From Dendrocalamus latiflorus (Eukaryota; Streptophyta; Magnoliopsida; Poales; Poaceae), in contig CM029644.1 of assembly GCA_017311315.1 (NCBI GenBank), positions 26,493,606 through 26,557,605 of the forward strand: a stretch of 64,000 nucleotides of DNA. Direction: 5' to 3'. Positions within the stretch are counted from its first letter, which is position 1, and the number at the start of each line of letters is the position of its first letter. This document shows, piece by piece, positions 40,910-52,708 of this stretch. The position numbers were made by a program, and so were the translations under genes. The notes beneath the pieces were generated by a model. It was not told where the DNA came from and did not search any database. It saw nothing but the letters and a program-made list of their open reading frames with translations.

Positions 40910-42503
40910 TCAAAGCATCTAGGCCCCTAAAAATATTGGTTTTGATAATTAATGACATTATGTGATCATGGGACTAATGTGTGTGTTAAGTATTTGAAAG
41001 GATTAGTCTCAAGGGCAAAGAAAGAGGTCACAAAAGATTTCACAAGATTCAAAGAGTTCCAAGACGACAAGGTAATAGTTTAGGGCTCTTTTATTTTTAC
41101 CGGTTTTAGGAGAAAGGTTGGAAAACCGGATTATATGTTAGATGCCGTACTATTAAGAGGAATCATTGTTAAATGCTTGATCATATGCTTATGTGCCCTA
41201 TAGATCAATTTAGGATAATGCACGCACTTAGAAATAAAATTGAATTAAAACTGTGCATTGTCAGAAATTTCAGAAGTACCGGCGTTCAAAGAGCGGAACT
41301 TCCGATCGGCCGGAAGTACCGGAGTTAAAATCGCAGAACTTCCGATCGGCCGGAAGTACCAGGCTCCCGAGCAGAACTTTTTTTCCAGAGAGCGCCCGGA
41401 ATTAAACTTAGCCTCTCGAAAATCGGAAGTACCGCGGATTGAACGGCGGAACTATCGCAAAATCGGAAGTTCCGGCCTCCTAAGCGGAACTTTTTTCCAG
41501 AGAGCAACCTCTTCAAAACTTCAACTCGCTGAGATTGGAAGTTCCGAGGCTATATCGGAACTTCCGGAATTCCGAAAGTACCGCATGTACAACGGCGGAA
41601 GTACTGCATTTAATGTCGACAGATACTTCTGACTCTCTGACATAGCCGATCTGTCGCTTCTGCGGGAATCCGGAAGTACCGCCCCCAACACCGCGGTACT
41701 TCCGATTCCCCTGAATTTTCAGGTTTTTTAATTGCAACGGCTATTTGAGTTTGGTGGGGTTATAAATTTGACTCACCAGCACAAGGACATATGGTTGAAC
41801 CATTATTGAGCATCCTTGAGCATAGAGCATCCTCTCACACCTCATTTCATCACTTGTGCATTCAATTGAGGTAGTTGAGCGATTTGAGCGATTTCAAGTG
41901 CATTTGCATCCATAGATTGATCCCTTTGGCACTTGAGTGTGATCAAGCTCGCGGTGATTCATTCTCTTGGTGTTTGCCGACACCTAGACGGCTTGGCGGG
42001 AGAATTCGGTGATCTTTTCAAGGAAGGTTGTGAGAAGGCCCGACAAGATTGTGAAGGCTTGGAGCTCGCCTACCCGGAGAGGGAAAGGGCTACCGCTAGT
42101 GATCAAGGTGATTAGACTCAATTCGTGGAGCCGGTCCGACTCGTTCAGGCTTACCTCAACGTGGACTAAGGGAGACCGGCAAGTCTCCGAACACCACGGT
42201 AAAAAGTGATTGTGTCAGTTGTGGTTTACTCTCTTGTGCTTCATTTACATTCAAGCAATTTATTTCTTTAGAACCATTTAATTGCTTGTGTGACTAGAGT
42301 AGCAAACTTTGATCTAGCCTAGAATTGTACTTGCTCTTAGGATAATTCATATTGTGCTAGCGATCACTTGAGGCATTGTAACTTGTTTTAGTTGCTTCAT
42401 TGCTTACTTGTCTTAGGCAATCATTAAAATTGTTAGTAAAAATTAGAAGAGAATTTTTAAAACCGCCTATTCACCCCCTCTAGTCGGCCTCCTCGATCTT
42501 ACA
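40910..42503 (+). repeat. 5' LTR of a related SIRE-type Copia relic
   Basis: 1594 bp starting TCAAAGCATCTAGGCCCC and ending CCTCGATCTTACA. It has the palindrome field (41265-41705), a TATAAATT box near 41761 and the shared core at 41098-41160. A PBS (TGGTATCAGAGC) follows at 42506. It is clearly more diverged from 18121-19746 than that element's own two LTRs are from each other. Confidence 0.82.
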
Positions 42504-42559
42504 AATGGTATCAGAGCTTGGTCTCTCATTTTTCGACTTAACCGTCTAGAGAGAAAAGG

Positions 42560-42700
42560 ATGGCTAGCGAGGGATTTGCTATAGGAAAGGCACATTTCTT
42601 TGATGGCTCAAATTATGCTTGTTGGAAAATTAGGATGTCAATCTATTTAAAGGCCATGAGCCCTCATATTTAGAAAATTGTAAATGATGGTTACGTCATA
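42560..42700 (+). pseudogene. Gag start of the SIRE-type relic
   Basis: ATG at 42560, then residues as in the intact gag (FFDGSNYACWKIRMSIYLKA), with a TAG soon after (PHI*KIVNDGY). It is cut at 42700, where LTR sequence resumes, so nearly the whole coding region is deleted. Confidence 0.8.
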
Positions 42701-42702
42701 CC

Positions 42703-43205
42703 CGGTGATCTTCTCAAAGAAGCTTGTGAGAAGGCCCGGCGTGTGTGAAGGTTGGAGCTCACCTACCTGGAGTGGGGAAGAGCTACCGCTAGTGGATTTG
42801 AAGTGGAAGGCTTAATTCGTGGAGTCGGTCCAATTCGTTTGGGCTAACCTCAACGTGGACTAGGGGAGACTGGCAAGTCTCCGAACACCACGGTAAAAAG
42901 AGATTGTGTTATTTATGGTTTGCTTTCTTGTGCTCTTTTTACATTCAAGCAATTTACTTACTTAGCATTATTTTGATTGCTTGTAAACCTAGGGTTGCAA
43001 ACTTTGACCTAGGTAGTATTATTGGTGCACTTAGGTGAATTTGTTTGTCTTAGGTGCTATTTGAGTTAAACCAAATTGATTTGAGCTTCTACATTGTTTA
43101 CTTGGTTTAGGCAAATAGAAAAACTCTTTAATTGTTAGTATTAATTTGAAGAGAATTTTTAGACCGCCTATTCACCCCCCTCTAGTCGGCCTCCTCGATC
43201 TTACA
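42703..43205 (+). repeat. 3' part of an LTR of the same group
   Basis: Homologous to the last 500 bp of the SIRE-type LTR (GGTGATCTTCTCAAAGAAGC ... CCTCGATCTTACA). The bases after it (ACATG) do not match those before 40910 (GCCGT), so this is a rearranged or recombined product rather than one clean insertion. Confidence 0.75.
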
Positions 43206-43591
43206 ACATGACGGTAATACCGTACTACAGTGTCAACGGCTATAAACTTTGACACTAAATGCTCAAAACTAGTTGTTACAAAAAGGTGTGATGATACCGC
43301 CACACAAAGTCTCCCTCGACCCCCTGCATGTTACGACATCGCAAGTGACCTTTCTGTGTCATCCATTAAAACCCCGCGCTCCATGAATGAGGTGAACTCT
43401 CCGGCGGTCAAGCCTCACCGACATCCCAGCCCACTACGACCTTGTCGGAGACCTCCCTGCCCATGACGGCTGGTTAGTTCTCTTTTGCCCACTTGTATTG
43501 GTGCCCTTCAACCGTTTGATGATATGCCAATGTAGGATAGGATTTGTTAGTTCTCTTTTGCCCACTTGTATTGGTGCCTTTCAACCATTTG
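43206..43591. other. Spacer with a split 73-bp direct duplication
   Basis: The word starting TTAGTTCTCTTTTGCCCACT at 43474 repeats at 43547, a period of 73 bp. The second copy is interrupted by the 5-kb LTR and resumes after it (ATACCAATGTAGGATAGGAT at about 48677). No gene. Confidence 0.7.
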
Positions 43592-43596
43592 ATGAT

Positions 43597-46500
43597 TGTA
43601 ACATCCCCAAAATTTTGAAATTTAAAAATGTGAAGCTTTTGAGTTATTTTGCAATATGTTTTATTTGAATTTGGAGTTTATGAGATTTTTCTGAAAAATT
43701 TGGTGAAGGTTTATATAATAGAGAAGAAAATTTTAAAATAAGAATCTCAAAAGATGATCCATAAAATATAAGGAGAGTGTTTCTATTAAGCATAAAATCT
43801 TGCCCAGGAAAATAATGGAATGAATAGCAAAAGAAATTGATAATCACAAGCAAAAACAAAAGATAAGGAAAAAGAAAAAAAAATACAAAGGAGCCGGGCC
43901 GGCCATCACCCCGGCCCAGCACCCGTGCGCGCCCGATAGCCCAGCCTCTCCCCGCACTCGCTCTCTCTGCCGGCGGGCTCCCCCTTCCTCCCGCGCCTCC
44001 CCTCGCTTCAACTCTCTGGCGCGCGGGCTCCCCCTTCCGACCGCTCCCTCTGCCCGCTGGGCCCCGCTCCCACTCCGCCTTCTCCCTCTGCCCGCTGGGC
44101 CAGCCCGCGCCTCCCCGCCCCTCCTTTCTTCTCTCCTTCCTCTCCCGTGCGTCCGCGCCAGCGCCACTTCTCTTCGTTCCTCTGCCGCGCTCAGCTTCCT
44201 TCCTCCACGTGGCAGCCATGCAACCGCACCGCCCACGGTTTCCCTGGCCGTCGCCCCCGGTTTCCCCGCGCCGCCCACCGTCTCCTCAACCTCCCTGTGA
44301 CCATAAGAAGGTCCCCGCGCACACTCCCTGTCTCTTCCCCCGCTTCTGCCCAAGCGCGCCTGCCGGCGCCTCCATGTCGTCCCGGCCCTCCGGCGAAACC
44401 CCGGCCAATCCGGCCGCGCCACCTCGTGACTCTACTTCCCCTCTTCCTCCCTTCCGGCTTAATTGAAATTTCGTGCACCCAGGGCCACCGCGCCGCCATC
44501 CCTTCCGATTCCGGCCGAAACCGCCGCCTCTTCCTCGGTGAGTTTTCCTTCGATTCCTCGCTGGTGGAGCACCTCCTCACCGCCACGGAGCCTCCCCAAC
44601 CGCCGCTGGAGCCTCTCCTCCACCCCAAGTCGCCGGCGACGTGAGCCCATCCGCGCCGCCGTAGGCTATCGCCGCCAGCTCGCCGTGGCTTCCCTCCGGC
44701 TCGGCCAAGCATTCGGTGAGCATTCCCTTACCTCCCTTGTGCTTCCGCGCCCGCCTAATTTCTTCCTCTTCTTCCCAGTCGCCAGCGCCCCTTTTCAACC
44801 TCCCCGTCGTCCGCTCTCCACCGTAGCAGGCCCGCCACCGAGCCTCCTAGCTGGAGCCGTCGCCCCCGGTGGCATCCCCGCCTCGGGGAGGTCCCATTTT
44901 AGCGTCCGCTGGCGCCTCCCTGGCCGCACCTCTCCGGCAACGCCACCGGCCATCCGCTGCCCGAGCCTTCTCTGTTTCTGGACGCTGAAGCCCCGGCTCA
45001 TCCTCATTCTTCCCCCTGGTAAGTCAAGGAGCACCGCGTGCTCGACTGGTTACCAGAGCGCGCGGTCAGGGCGCTGACTCGAGTTCGATTCCCCTGGTCG
45101 CAGCATTTAGATTAGAATTCTGTTGAATTTTTGCCGAGCTACAGTAAGCAGAGAGGGTGATTAGGAGATGATTAACTGTGATTAGGAAATTTTAAAAGTG
45201 ATTAGGGAATATTAAAAAGGATTAATGGGAATATTAAAGATTAATTTGAATATAAGCAAGCTCATTTAGTTCATACAGAGGTTAATTAATGCTAATTAAG
45301 AGTTAATGACTGTCATTGGTTTGTTAATTAAAAACCCCTCACTGACATGTGGACCCCCATCCTTAATTAAAGAGCAGTGGCTGGTCCCACATGTCAATGG
45401 TACAAAGAATGGAAATAAAGATAAAACAGAAATTAGAACTGGAACGTGGGACCCATCTGTCAGAGATTTAATATTTTCTAGATTTAATTAAACTGAGAAT
45501 TTAAAATGGGCATAACTTAATCATTTTAACTCTAAATTGGGTGAAACAAATTTCTAAATTCATATAAATTCAAGATCTGTCCAGTGGAACTGAAACCATA
45601 AATTTTAGAGTTCTATTGAATTTTTGGTGATATTTAATGTGGTTTGCATAAATAAGTTGAAAAGACTAAATATTAGTTATGGCATTGATAAAGAGGAACA
45701 ATTTTGGCTAAACATCCAAACTTAGTAAAGATACTCTTAAATCATAATTAAAACATAAGTTCAATATTTATCATGCCGTCACCTAATAAATCTCAGTGAT
45801 GTACCTTATTAAATAGAATAATAGAATACTACCTTGTACAAAGATCTCTGCCTAGATTATAACACCAGCTTATTTAATATATAACTATAGATTAGTTATC
45901 ACATATGAATAAGTAATATTTAACTCAAGGCTCTAAATTAGAAACTACCCTTAATTATACTTAGAACCTAGGTCAATATTTAAAATACTGCCAATAAGTA
46001 AATCCTAATGGAAGATTCTGCTAATTAGCAAACACTGAAATATAACCCTGTATGACAAGTTTTGCTAGGTAAATAAAAATTTAAAAAAATAAAGCTAAGC
46101 CTAATAGCAGCTAGAGTATGAGCAAGCTAATAATAGTGCCATTAATTAAATCTTAACGCTAGCTTTAGTACATAATAGTATTAAGCATAATTGTATATAT
46201 AACAAGTTAGGACCCATATGAGTGGATCCTAATTCAACTTAAAATTAGCCTAGCTATGAATGGAGATACATAAAATATGAAAATGGGATTATTAGAGATT
46301 TAAATTCTAATTAATTACCATATAAGAATAGATATTGAGCCCTTGCTATTTATCTTAATCTAATTAATAGTGAAAGCCTATATCAGAGATTGGTCTAAAA
46401 ACTTAATAAAGATATCCAAATGTTATAATACCTTCGACTAAAAGATTTATAGAATAAGTACAGATCTCATCCATCAGTCCAGTTTGCCTTTACCATAACC

Positions 46501-48671
46501 TGAGTTGCAAGGAATGCATACCCTAAAGATAGAATTTGTTCACTAAACTCCTGCACCAGTCTATAGGTCTAACCTGACTCATGGAACTTCCTTGATAAAT
46601 ACAAAATAATAAAAAAAGGTTATTAATAAAAAGATCGAACCTCGTCTATGTTTGGCCACTTCTTTTCCAAAGTAAATAATCCCTGTAGATACTTCCTCAC
46701 TTATGATCCCTTATTATCCAAAAATTTTTCCTCACGGTAAAGCTATTCAGATAACTCGTTCTCTCACTCAGATCCAGCTACCGCTGTGTTTGCAACACAC
46801 TAAGCCGAATCATCCTCCTATTCTCAAACCATAATAAATGCATAATTTAAAGTAAATCGGGCATTTAAAGTATTTGGATTTATTTGGATCTTTTGAGTTA
46901 TTTGCCTTTATTTGTATTCAGTCATTTAGCGTGTAGCTAGATAGTGGAGTCCTGAAGAATCAAAGCATCAGGCGTGATCAAGAACGAAGCGAAGATAAAG
47001 ACCAGAAGCCCGAGAGGAAGCATTGTGTGAACTCAAGATCGCGGTAAACCGCGCCAGGCGAGTCAATACTTTGATCATATTGAACCTACATTTCCTGCAA
47101 ATTATTTTTGTTTAAATTATCAAATTGCATGCTGTTATTTTATATGCAAATCCATGTTTAATTTAGAATTCTAGTTAAATGCCTATTATCTAACTTGGTT
47201 AATATTGCCCATCCTTTGGAATATTTGAACATGAGAACCTTGTCACCCTAGTAAAATTATAATAGTAACCTTTGGAAAATAAGTCCCTAAATATATGCCA
47301 TGCTTAGTATTGTTTAGGTACTCATGGGCGCGAGAGCGCCCAAGCATCACTTTTTAATCATGAGAAAAGTTGGTTGGGCAGTCATGGTGGTAATGACTAG
47401 TGTATGTTGGATATGGTTATTTTATGCTCCCAAAACTCTCAATTTGCTTTAATATCTGAGTGGATGGTTTGGGGGCTGGTATGTGGTGCGAAGGAATGCA
47501 CAAAATTGTGGAGTGTGGTAGAACCGCTCAGATAATGCTAAGGACTGAATCTTGTCATGACGACCCGTGTAAAACAGTACAACCACAAGCTGGCAAAATG
47601 TAGGCATGGTTAACTAATTTGTGTAGCTTCAAGGTGGTTACGTGAAGGTATGACCACGAGCAAAGGAATGGATGCGTAATATTCCTCGCCTTTGCCCGTG
47701 ATGGCTCACGAGGGACCCTTCCCGGCGTATGCGTAATATTACTACGGAAGGTTGACCTTAGCGGGCGTAACCACAGTGGACTATGCATTGTAAAGGCCCT
47801 GTGATAGTCTATTCAACCACATGGCTAAGGAATCATGTGGGGCAACGAGTAGATCTATCTCTTGTGGGTAAAGTGTGCAAACTCTGCAGAGTCAAAACTA
47901 TTCGAATAGCCGTGCCCACGGTCATGGGCGAACATGGGAACTTAACTGGATATAGTTCTGTTTTAGAAACATTGGAAACTGGGAATGGGAAACTTGAAGG
48001 GCGAAGGACTGCCCTGGTTTGGAATTGTCCTGGGCGTCGTCCCAGTGGTAAGTTAAGCGGCTATAACGCTGAAGAAATTGCTATATGGTGCAGATGCCAT
48101 GTAACGGTGGATGGAATCTGAATCGATATTAATAATGCATTTCCTTGTACATTATGATTTGTTCCAAAATTGCTAAGTCATAGGGCTTTTTAATTAATTG
48201 TATTCAAAAGCACTCTACGCAAAATAAAATAGCCCGAGCCTCTCCTTTGTTAAGCTATGCATACTATTTATTTGCACTCTGTGTATTGGCTCGCGGAGCA
48301 CGGGGTCGGAGTGCTCATGCTCGCTTTTGCGACAAAAATTCAGAATCAGGAAATCAAATCACCTCGCCTCAGCAACAAGATTGGACAAGCTGGCCAAGAA
48401 GATGAAGATGTCAAGGGCTAGGTCGCGAACCTCCAGTTGGCTGCCTGTGGGCATGTCCTGAAGGTCCCACCTGTGTGCTTCGTTCTTCCGCTGCTGCAAT
48501 TTATTGATTTCGGCCTAATCGGCCCATGAGTAAGTCTACTATTAAATTTTACACTTCCGCATGATATGTACTTTGATATTCAGAACTGTAATCTGTGAGC
48601 ACTATCTACTGATCCAGGGAATAGTGCGGTGGAATCACAGAGGATTCGGATTGAAAAATCCGGGTCTGACA
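43597..48671 (+). mobile_element. 5.07-kb probable solo LTR (Tat/Ogre-like)
   Basis: TGTAACATCCCC ... GGGTCTGACA, flanked by ATGAT at 43592-43596 and 48672-48676. No PBS, polypurine tract, coding domain or second LTR is found inside, so a solo LTR is the simplest reading. Very long LTRs starting TGTAACA are known in the Tat/Ogre group. Parts: an AT-rich start; a GC-rich, leader-like block at 43880-45010 with open frames but no recognisable protein; a tRNA-like patch at 45029-45103; a long AT-rich middle; and a terminal kilobase shared with 29883-30340. Confidence 0.75.
45029..45103 (+). ncRNA. tRNA-like / SINE-like pol III box sequence inside the LTR
   Basis: GTGCTCGACTGGTTA (A-box-like, near 45038) and GAGTTCGATTCC (B-box, 45081-45092) are about 40 bp apart. 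The arms do not fold into a good cloverleaf, so this is not a functional tRNA. It may be a relic of a tRNA or a SINE head. Confidence 0.4.
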
Positions 48672-48676
48672 ATGAT

Positions 48677-49880
48677 ATACCAATGTAGGATAGGATTTGT
48701 TTTTAATTCCATGATGAGACCTACAGTTAGCTCAATAAGTAGTGATCGCTAGTAGTGGTTTTTTTGAGTGATATGTTTGGTGCTTTTTGATGCAAAAAGC
48801 TAGAAGAACACTGTCCAATTATTTGTGTGTGTGGTATCGATTGAAAAATGTGAAACTCCGAATATAAAACTTGAAATTATTGAAACTCACGTGAAACTTT
48901 AGACTCAAAAAATCTGGAACTCATGAAATTGTGGAACTTGTTTTTCAAACTCCAAATATGAAACCTGAAACCCACTGAAACTTGTGTGAAACCTGAGACC
49001 TGAAACTTAAAACTTGTGAAAACTATTTGAAGCTTCAAATATGAAACTTGAAACTTAGTGAAACTTACGTGAAACTTTATTGAAACTCCCCTGAATAGTT
49101 GAAATTCTATCAAGACATGTTTTAAACTTGTGTTTTCATGAAGTTTCATAATTAAGTTTTATGATGTTTCATTAACTTTTATAAAGTTTCACGAGGTTTT
49201 GTGGTTAAGTTGATTAAGTTTTATAAGGTTTTATGTCTAAGTTTTATAGTATTTCATTAGGTTTCATAAAGTTTTAGGAGGTTACATGCCTAAACTGACT
49301 AAATTTCATAAATCGGGTTTGAAATTCTCTAAAACCTTGTGAAACCCATAAAACTTAGATGAAATCCGTTAAAACTTACCTATATTGTTTTCTGAAACCT
49401 TGTGAAACTCATGAAACTTAGATAAAACTCTACGAAACTTACCTACACCGTTATCTGAAACCTTGTGAAACTCATGAAACTTAAATGAAACACATGAAAC
49501 TTACCTATAGTGTTAGAAAGGATTCTAATAGTATACGTGCCCTAGCATCACTTGGTAATGATATGTGAAAACCACAAATCCAGTATAGGAAGATAGCAAA
49601 ACTAAAAGGTTACACTTATTTTTTGTGTACGTTACCCGCTCGATCTATCGGCATTGTGAAGGACAAGTCTAATATATAATCGAATCGAGCTGATCATGAG
49701 CTATATACATCAAAAGTTATATGCATTAACATGTCTAAAATTTTGTAAAAATTATCTGAAACTCTTTAAAACCTACTTGAATGAAAATTGGCTAAAACTC
49801 TTTGAAACTCGGCTAAAATATTTTTTAGGGGATCCAACTGAAACTTTCATAAAACTCATCTAAAACTTACCGGTCAGTAC
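48677..49880. repeat. GAAAC-rich degenerate repeat that changes strand
   Basis: 48845-49110 is full of GAAACTT/TGAAACC words. 49115-49290 has the complement (AAGTTTCATAA, GTTTCATTA). 49315-49870 returns to TGAAACTCATGAAACTTA words, the clearest being a repeat CTGAAACCTTGTGAAACTCA (49391 and 49457). No coding. Confidence 0.75.
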
Positions 49881-50024
49881 CATCCCTTCCTAGCTCCACT
49901 GGATGTGAGGGAGAGAGAGCGCATGTGACTTGTGTGAGAGAGAAAAAGAAACATTTCGGATGGGCCGTTGACGTACTAGACGGCTTGATGCTGTCTCGTT
50001 GGACTCCCCTCTCAATGGTATAGC

Positions 50025-50267
50025 GGGCCTGTTCTTTTCCTTTGAAGTTGGCGGTTTTTGGCTTTTGCTACAGTACCTAACTTTCAAACGGAGTATTTTC
50101 TCAAGATGGAGTCTACAAGTTAAACGATGTACACGTTAAAAGCCCAATATCTATACCATCTAAAATCGCAAGTGAGTATCTATCTTTCCATAATCTGTAC
50201 CATAAACAGCTAAAATTCAAAAATTTCAACCAAAAACCATAAGCCGCAGCCGTTGCCAAACAGGACC
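50025..50267. mobile_element. MITE
   Basis: About 243 bp, GGGCCTGTTCTTTTCC ... TTGCCAAACAGGACC. The termini are imperfect inverted repeats, with an internal GGTTTTTGGCTT / AAAAACCATAAGCC pair. Internal words (CAGTACCTAACTTTCAAACG, AAAATCGCAAGTGA) relate it to 16390-16850. Confidence 0.7.
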
Positions 50268-50664
50268 AGCATCCAGTAGCAGCGCTCATAAGTAATGGCC
50301 TTTTTTTAATCAATAATGGCCTACTTGAAATGGTAACACTCGCACTCGCACGCTAGCAAAACGGGCCACGCGATACTCGCGGTTCGCCTCCCTCCCCTAG
50401 GACGGAACGGGATACAGACTAGTGCGACGTGCAAAGCACAAACCCTAACAGTTAGTTGCTAGATCGATCGCGTCGCGTCGCGTCTCCACTGCACTCCACT
50501 CCACTGCTCCGCTCCCCCTCGCGGCCTCGCCTCCTCCCCAAAACCCATCCTTCCAGGGGCGAAGCCAGCGGAGAGGCTTAAGGCTCGAGCCTCACCTCCC
50601 CGCGGCGGCGGCACCCCCCAATCCCCCATCCATTCCAGCGCTCGTCGCCTTCTCATCAGTCGCC
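50268..50664. other. Region upstream of the ORC5 piece
   Basis: Turns from AT-rich to GC-rich. It could contain the captured 5' untranslated part of ORC5 (GTCGCCATG at 50660). No TATA or clear transposon end found. Confidence 0.4.
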
Positions 50665-51180
50665 ATGTCCCAGCCCGTCACCCTGCGCCGCATCACCCGC
50701 TCCTCCGCCTCCGCCTCGCTGTCCTCTCCTCCCAAATCCGAGCCCAAACCCTCGCCGGCTCGCCCAGACGCCAACTTCTGGCCGCCTCCGCCGCCGTCGC
50801 CGCCCCGAAGGAGGAAAACTCTCTCGATGCGATCCTCGAGGAGCTGCCCGGCCGCCGCGCGCAGGCGATAGACCTCCTCCGGCTCCTCGCCCCCGCTCCT
50901 GCGCTCCCCGTGCTGCTCCACGGCGGCGCCACCACAGGCAAGACGCGCGCGCTCCTCCTCGCGCTGCGGCACCTCCGCCCCAGCCCGCGCATCGCCTACG
51001 CCGCGCTCCGCTCCCTCCCCTCCCCTCGTGCCCTCTTCGCCTCCCTCCTCTCCCAGCTCAACCCACCGTCATCCTCCACCTCCTCTCGCCGGCGCCTCCC
51101 TGAGAAGCCCTCCGACCTCGTCGCCGCCCTCCGCGACGTCCTCGGCACCCCCATCCATTCCAATTTCCAGCGGAAGACTC
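50665..51180 (+). pseudogene. ORC5: ORC5-like first exon fragment with a frameshift
   Basis: Starts MSQPVTLRRITRSSASASLS at 50665, as in grass ORC5. A one-base frame change between about 50760 and 50810 leads to the conserved frame (NSLDAILEELPGRRAQAIDL). The Walker A loop HGGATTGKTRALLLALRHLR follows at about 50920, then IAYAALRSLPSPRALFASLL and SDLVAALRDVLG. ORC5 is the AAA+-type subunit of the origin recognition complex that marks replication origins. Only the first exon is here: Walker B and the C-terminal half are missing, and the sequence runs into MLO. It is therefore a captured or duplicated fragment. Confidence 0.8.
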
Positions 51181-51238
51181 GCGAGTCGAGACTCGAGAGA
51201 GCACGCACCAGCAGATCTGGCCTCCTGGGCTGCAGATC

Positions 51239-52340
51239 AGGGCCACAGATACATGGTACGAGCTTTGGAGGCTGATTTTAAGAAGGTGGTTGGCATAAGG
51301 TAATTCAAACTGCGCAATCATAGTTACCTTCTTTTCATAATTTCCAGATCATAGGTAGAAGTTCTTATCTCTGGTTCATTTACTAGCAGTCGTTGAGCAC
51401 AATCGATGAGCCTAATTATCATTATCTTTGCTATGTCTTTTCTCATTTAGCTGGTACTTGTGGATATTCGTCGTGATATTCATGTTGCTGAATGTTAATG
51501 GTAAGTTTCAATCACACCCTTTCTGAAAGAACAACTCTGTGGTTTCTAGTTTCCTCAAGAGTCTTCACTTCTATATGTAGTCGCTTTGCTACTGCTTTAC
51601 TTGTTTACTCTAGGCTTGCAATATTATCATCCTCACTGTTTACAACTATTTTCGGTTCATATACCTCTTGCTAATCTTCAGGTTGGCACACATACTTTTG
51701 GATCTCTTTCATTCCCCTTCTTGTAAGTGCTTCCGTATTATACCAGAATACAGATAAGGCTTGAATTGTGTAGGTAATCGAGACTGACAACTTACTGGAC
51801 ATTGCTTCCTTTTGCTGGCCGTCGGCACCAAGCTAGAGCGTGTCATAACTCAGTTGGCGCATGAGGTTGCTGAGAAGCACTCCGCAATCGAGGGTGACTT
51901 GGTTGTCAATCCATCAGATGAACACTTTTGGTTTGGACGACCCAGGGTAGTCTTATACCTGATCCTGATCCATTTTATTCTCTTCCAGAATGCGTTTGAG
52001 ATTGCGTTCTTCTTCTGGATTCTGGTAAGTGTAATGGAACTCCACATAGTACAAAGAACTAAGACTGATCGAAGGTTGAATACAGCGCCTTTTCCTTTCT
52101 CTTTGCAAGACCACCTACAGCTTCAACTCCTGCATCATGGATCACATCCCTTTTATTGTGCCAAGGCTTGTTGTCGGGTAGTTCACATTGCTTCCATTTC
52201 CTTGTCCCATTTTTAATGAACATGCAGCCTTATGTTTAATTCAGACTTGAATCTGTGTATGTTTCAGGGTCATTATTCAACTCCTCTGCAGCTACAGAAC
52301 CTTACCTCTATGTGCAATCGTCACCCAAGTGTGTAAATAA
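51239..52340 (+). pseudogene. MLO: MLO-like gene fragment, six exons
   Basis: Exons 51239-51299, 51451-51500, 51682-51722, 51815-52024, 52110-52177 and 52268-52340 read as the middle of an MLO protein. Matching stretches are HRYMVRALEADFKKVVGI, SWYLWIFVVIFMLLNVNG, WHTYFWISFIPLL, AVGTKLERVITQLAHEVAEK, SDEHFWFGRPRVVLYL, FNSCIMDHIPFIVPRLVVG and VIIQLLCSYRTLPLCAIVTQ. MLO proteins are seven-helix membrane proteins that bind calmodulin; some act in powdery mildew susceptibility. Introns are in the original places with GT-AG ends, except that the acceptor before 51815 has lost its AG. There is also a 6-bp insertion near 51960. N-terminal and C-terminal parts are missing. Confidence 0.87.
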
Positions 52341-52708
52341 TTGTCATGACTGATGATTTATGACATAACCAATAGACAAAAAAAAGAGGAAGAGATAACA
52401 CTTATTTTGGTTCACACTTGAATTTAACTTACTGTAGCTAGAGATCACTATTGAACCAAAGAAATGAATAGGTTGAAGAAACATGAGATCACATTATTTT
52501 GTGCTCCAAATGCAATTTAGCAAACAATGATGCCTAATTACTCCCTATTAACACACTAACACTTATAGACCATCCACTTTGAGCCCACCCTCCATTTTCA
52601 TCCTGTATAGACCATCCACTTTGAGCCCACCCTCCATTTTCATCCTGGCTTCGCCACTCCGTTCTTCCCAGGCCACCACCAACCACCACCCCTCCCGCCA
52701 CCGACTCG
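52341..52708. other. Spacer between MLO fragment and next gene model
   Basis: AT-rich, then a tandem duplication of about 46 bp (TATAGACCATCCACTTTGAG at 52566 and 52612) just before the GC-rich start of the next model. Confidence 0.6.

Noticed and set aside
43644..45077. Several GC-rich ORFs of up to 204 codons on both strands inside the 5-kb LTR
   Set aside because: Low-complexity Pro/Arg/Ala composition in all frames and no domain; typical of the GC-rich block of such LTRs.
45029..45103. Functional tRNA gene
   Set aside because: The A- and B-boxes are present, but acceptor, anticodon and T stems do not pair properly.
50665..51275. Intact ORC5 gene
   Set aside because: The conserved frame changes after the first 40 or so residues, and everything beyond the first exon is replaced by MLO sequence.
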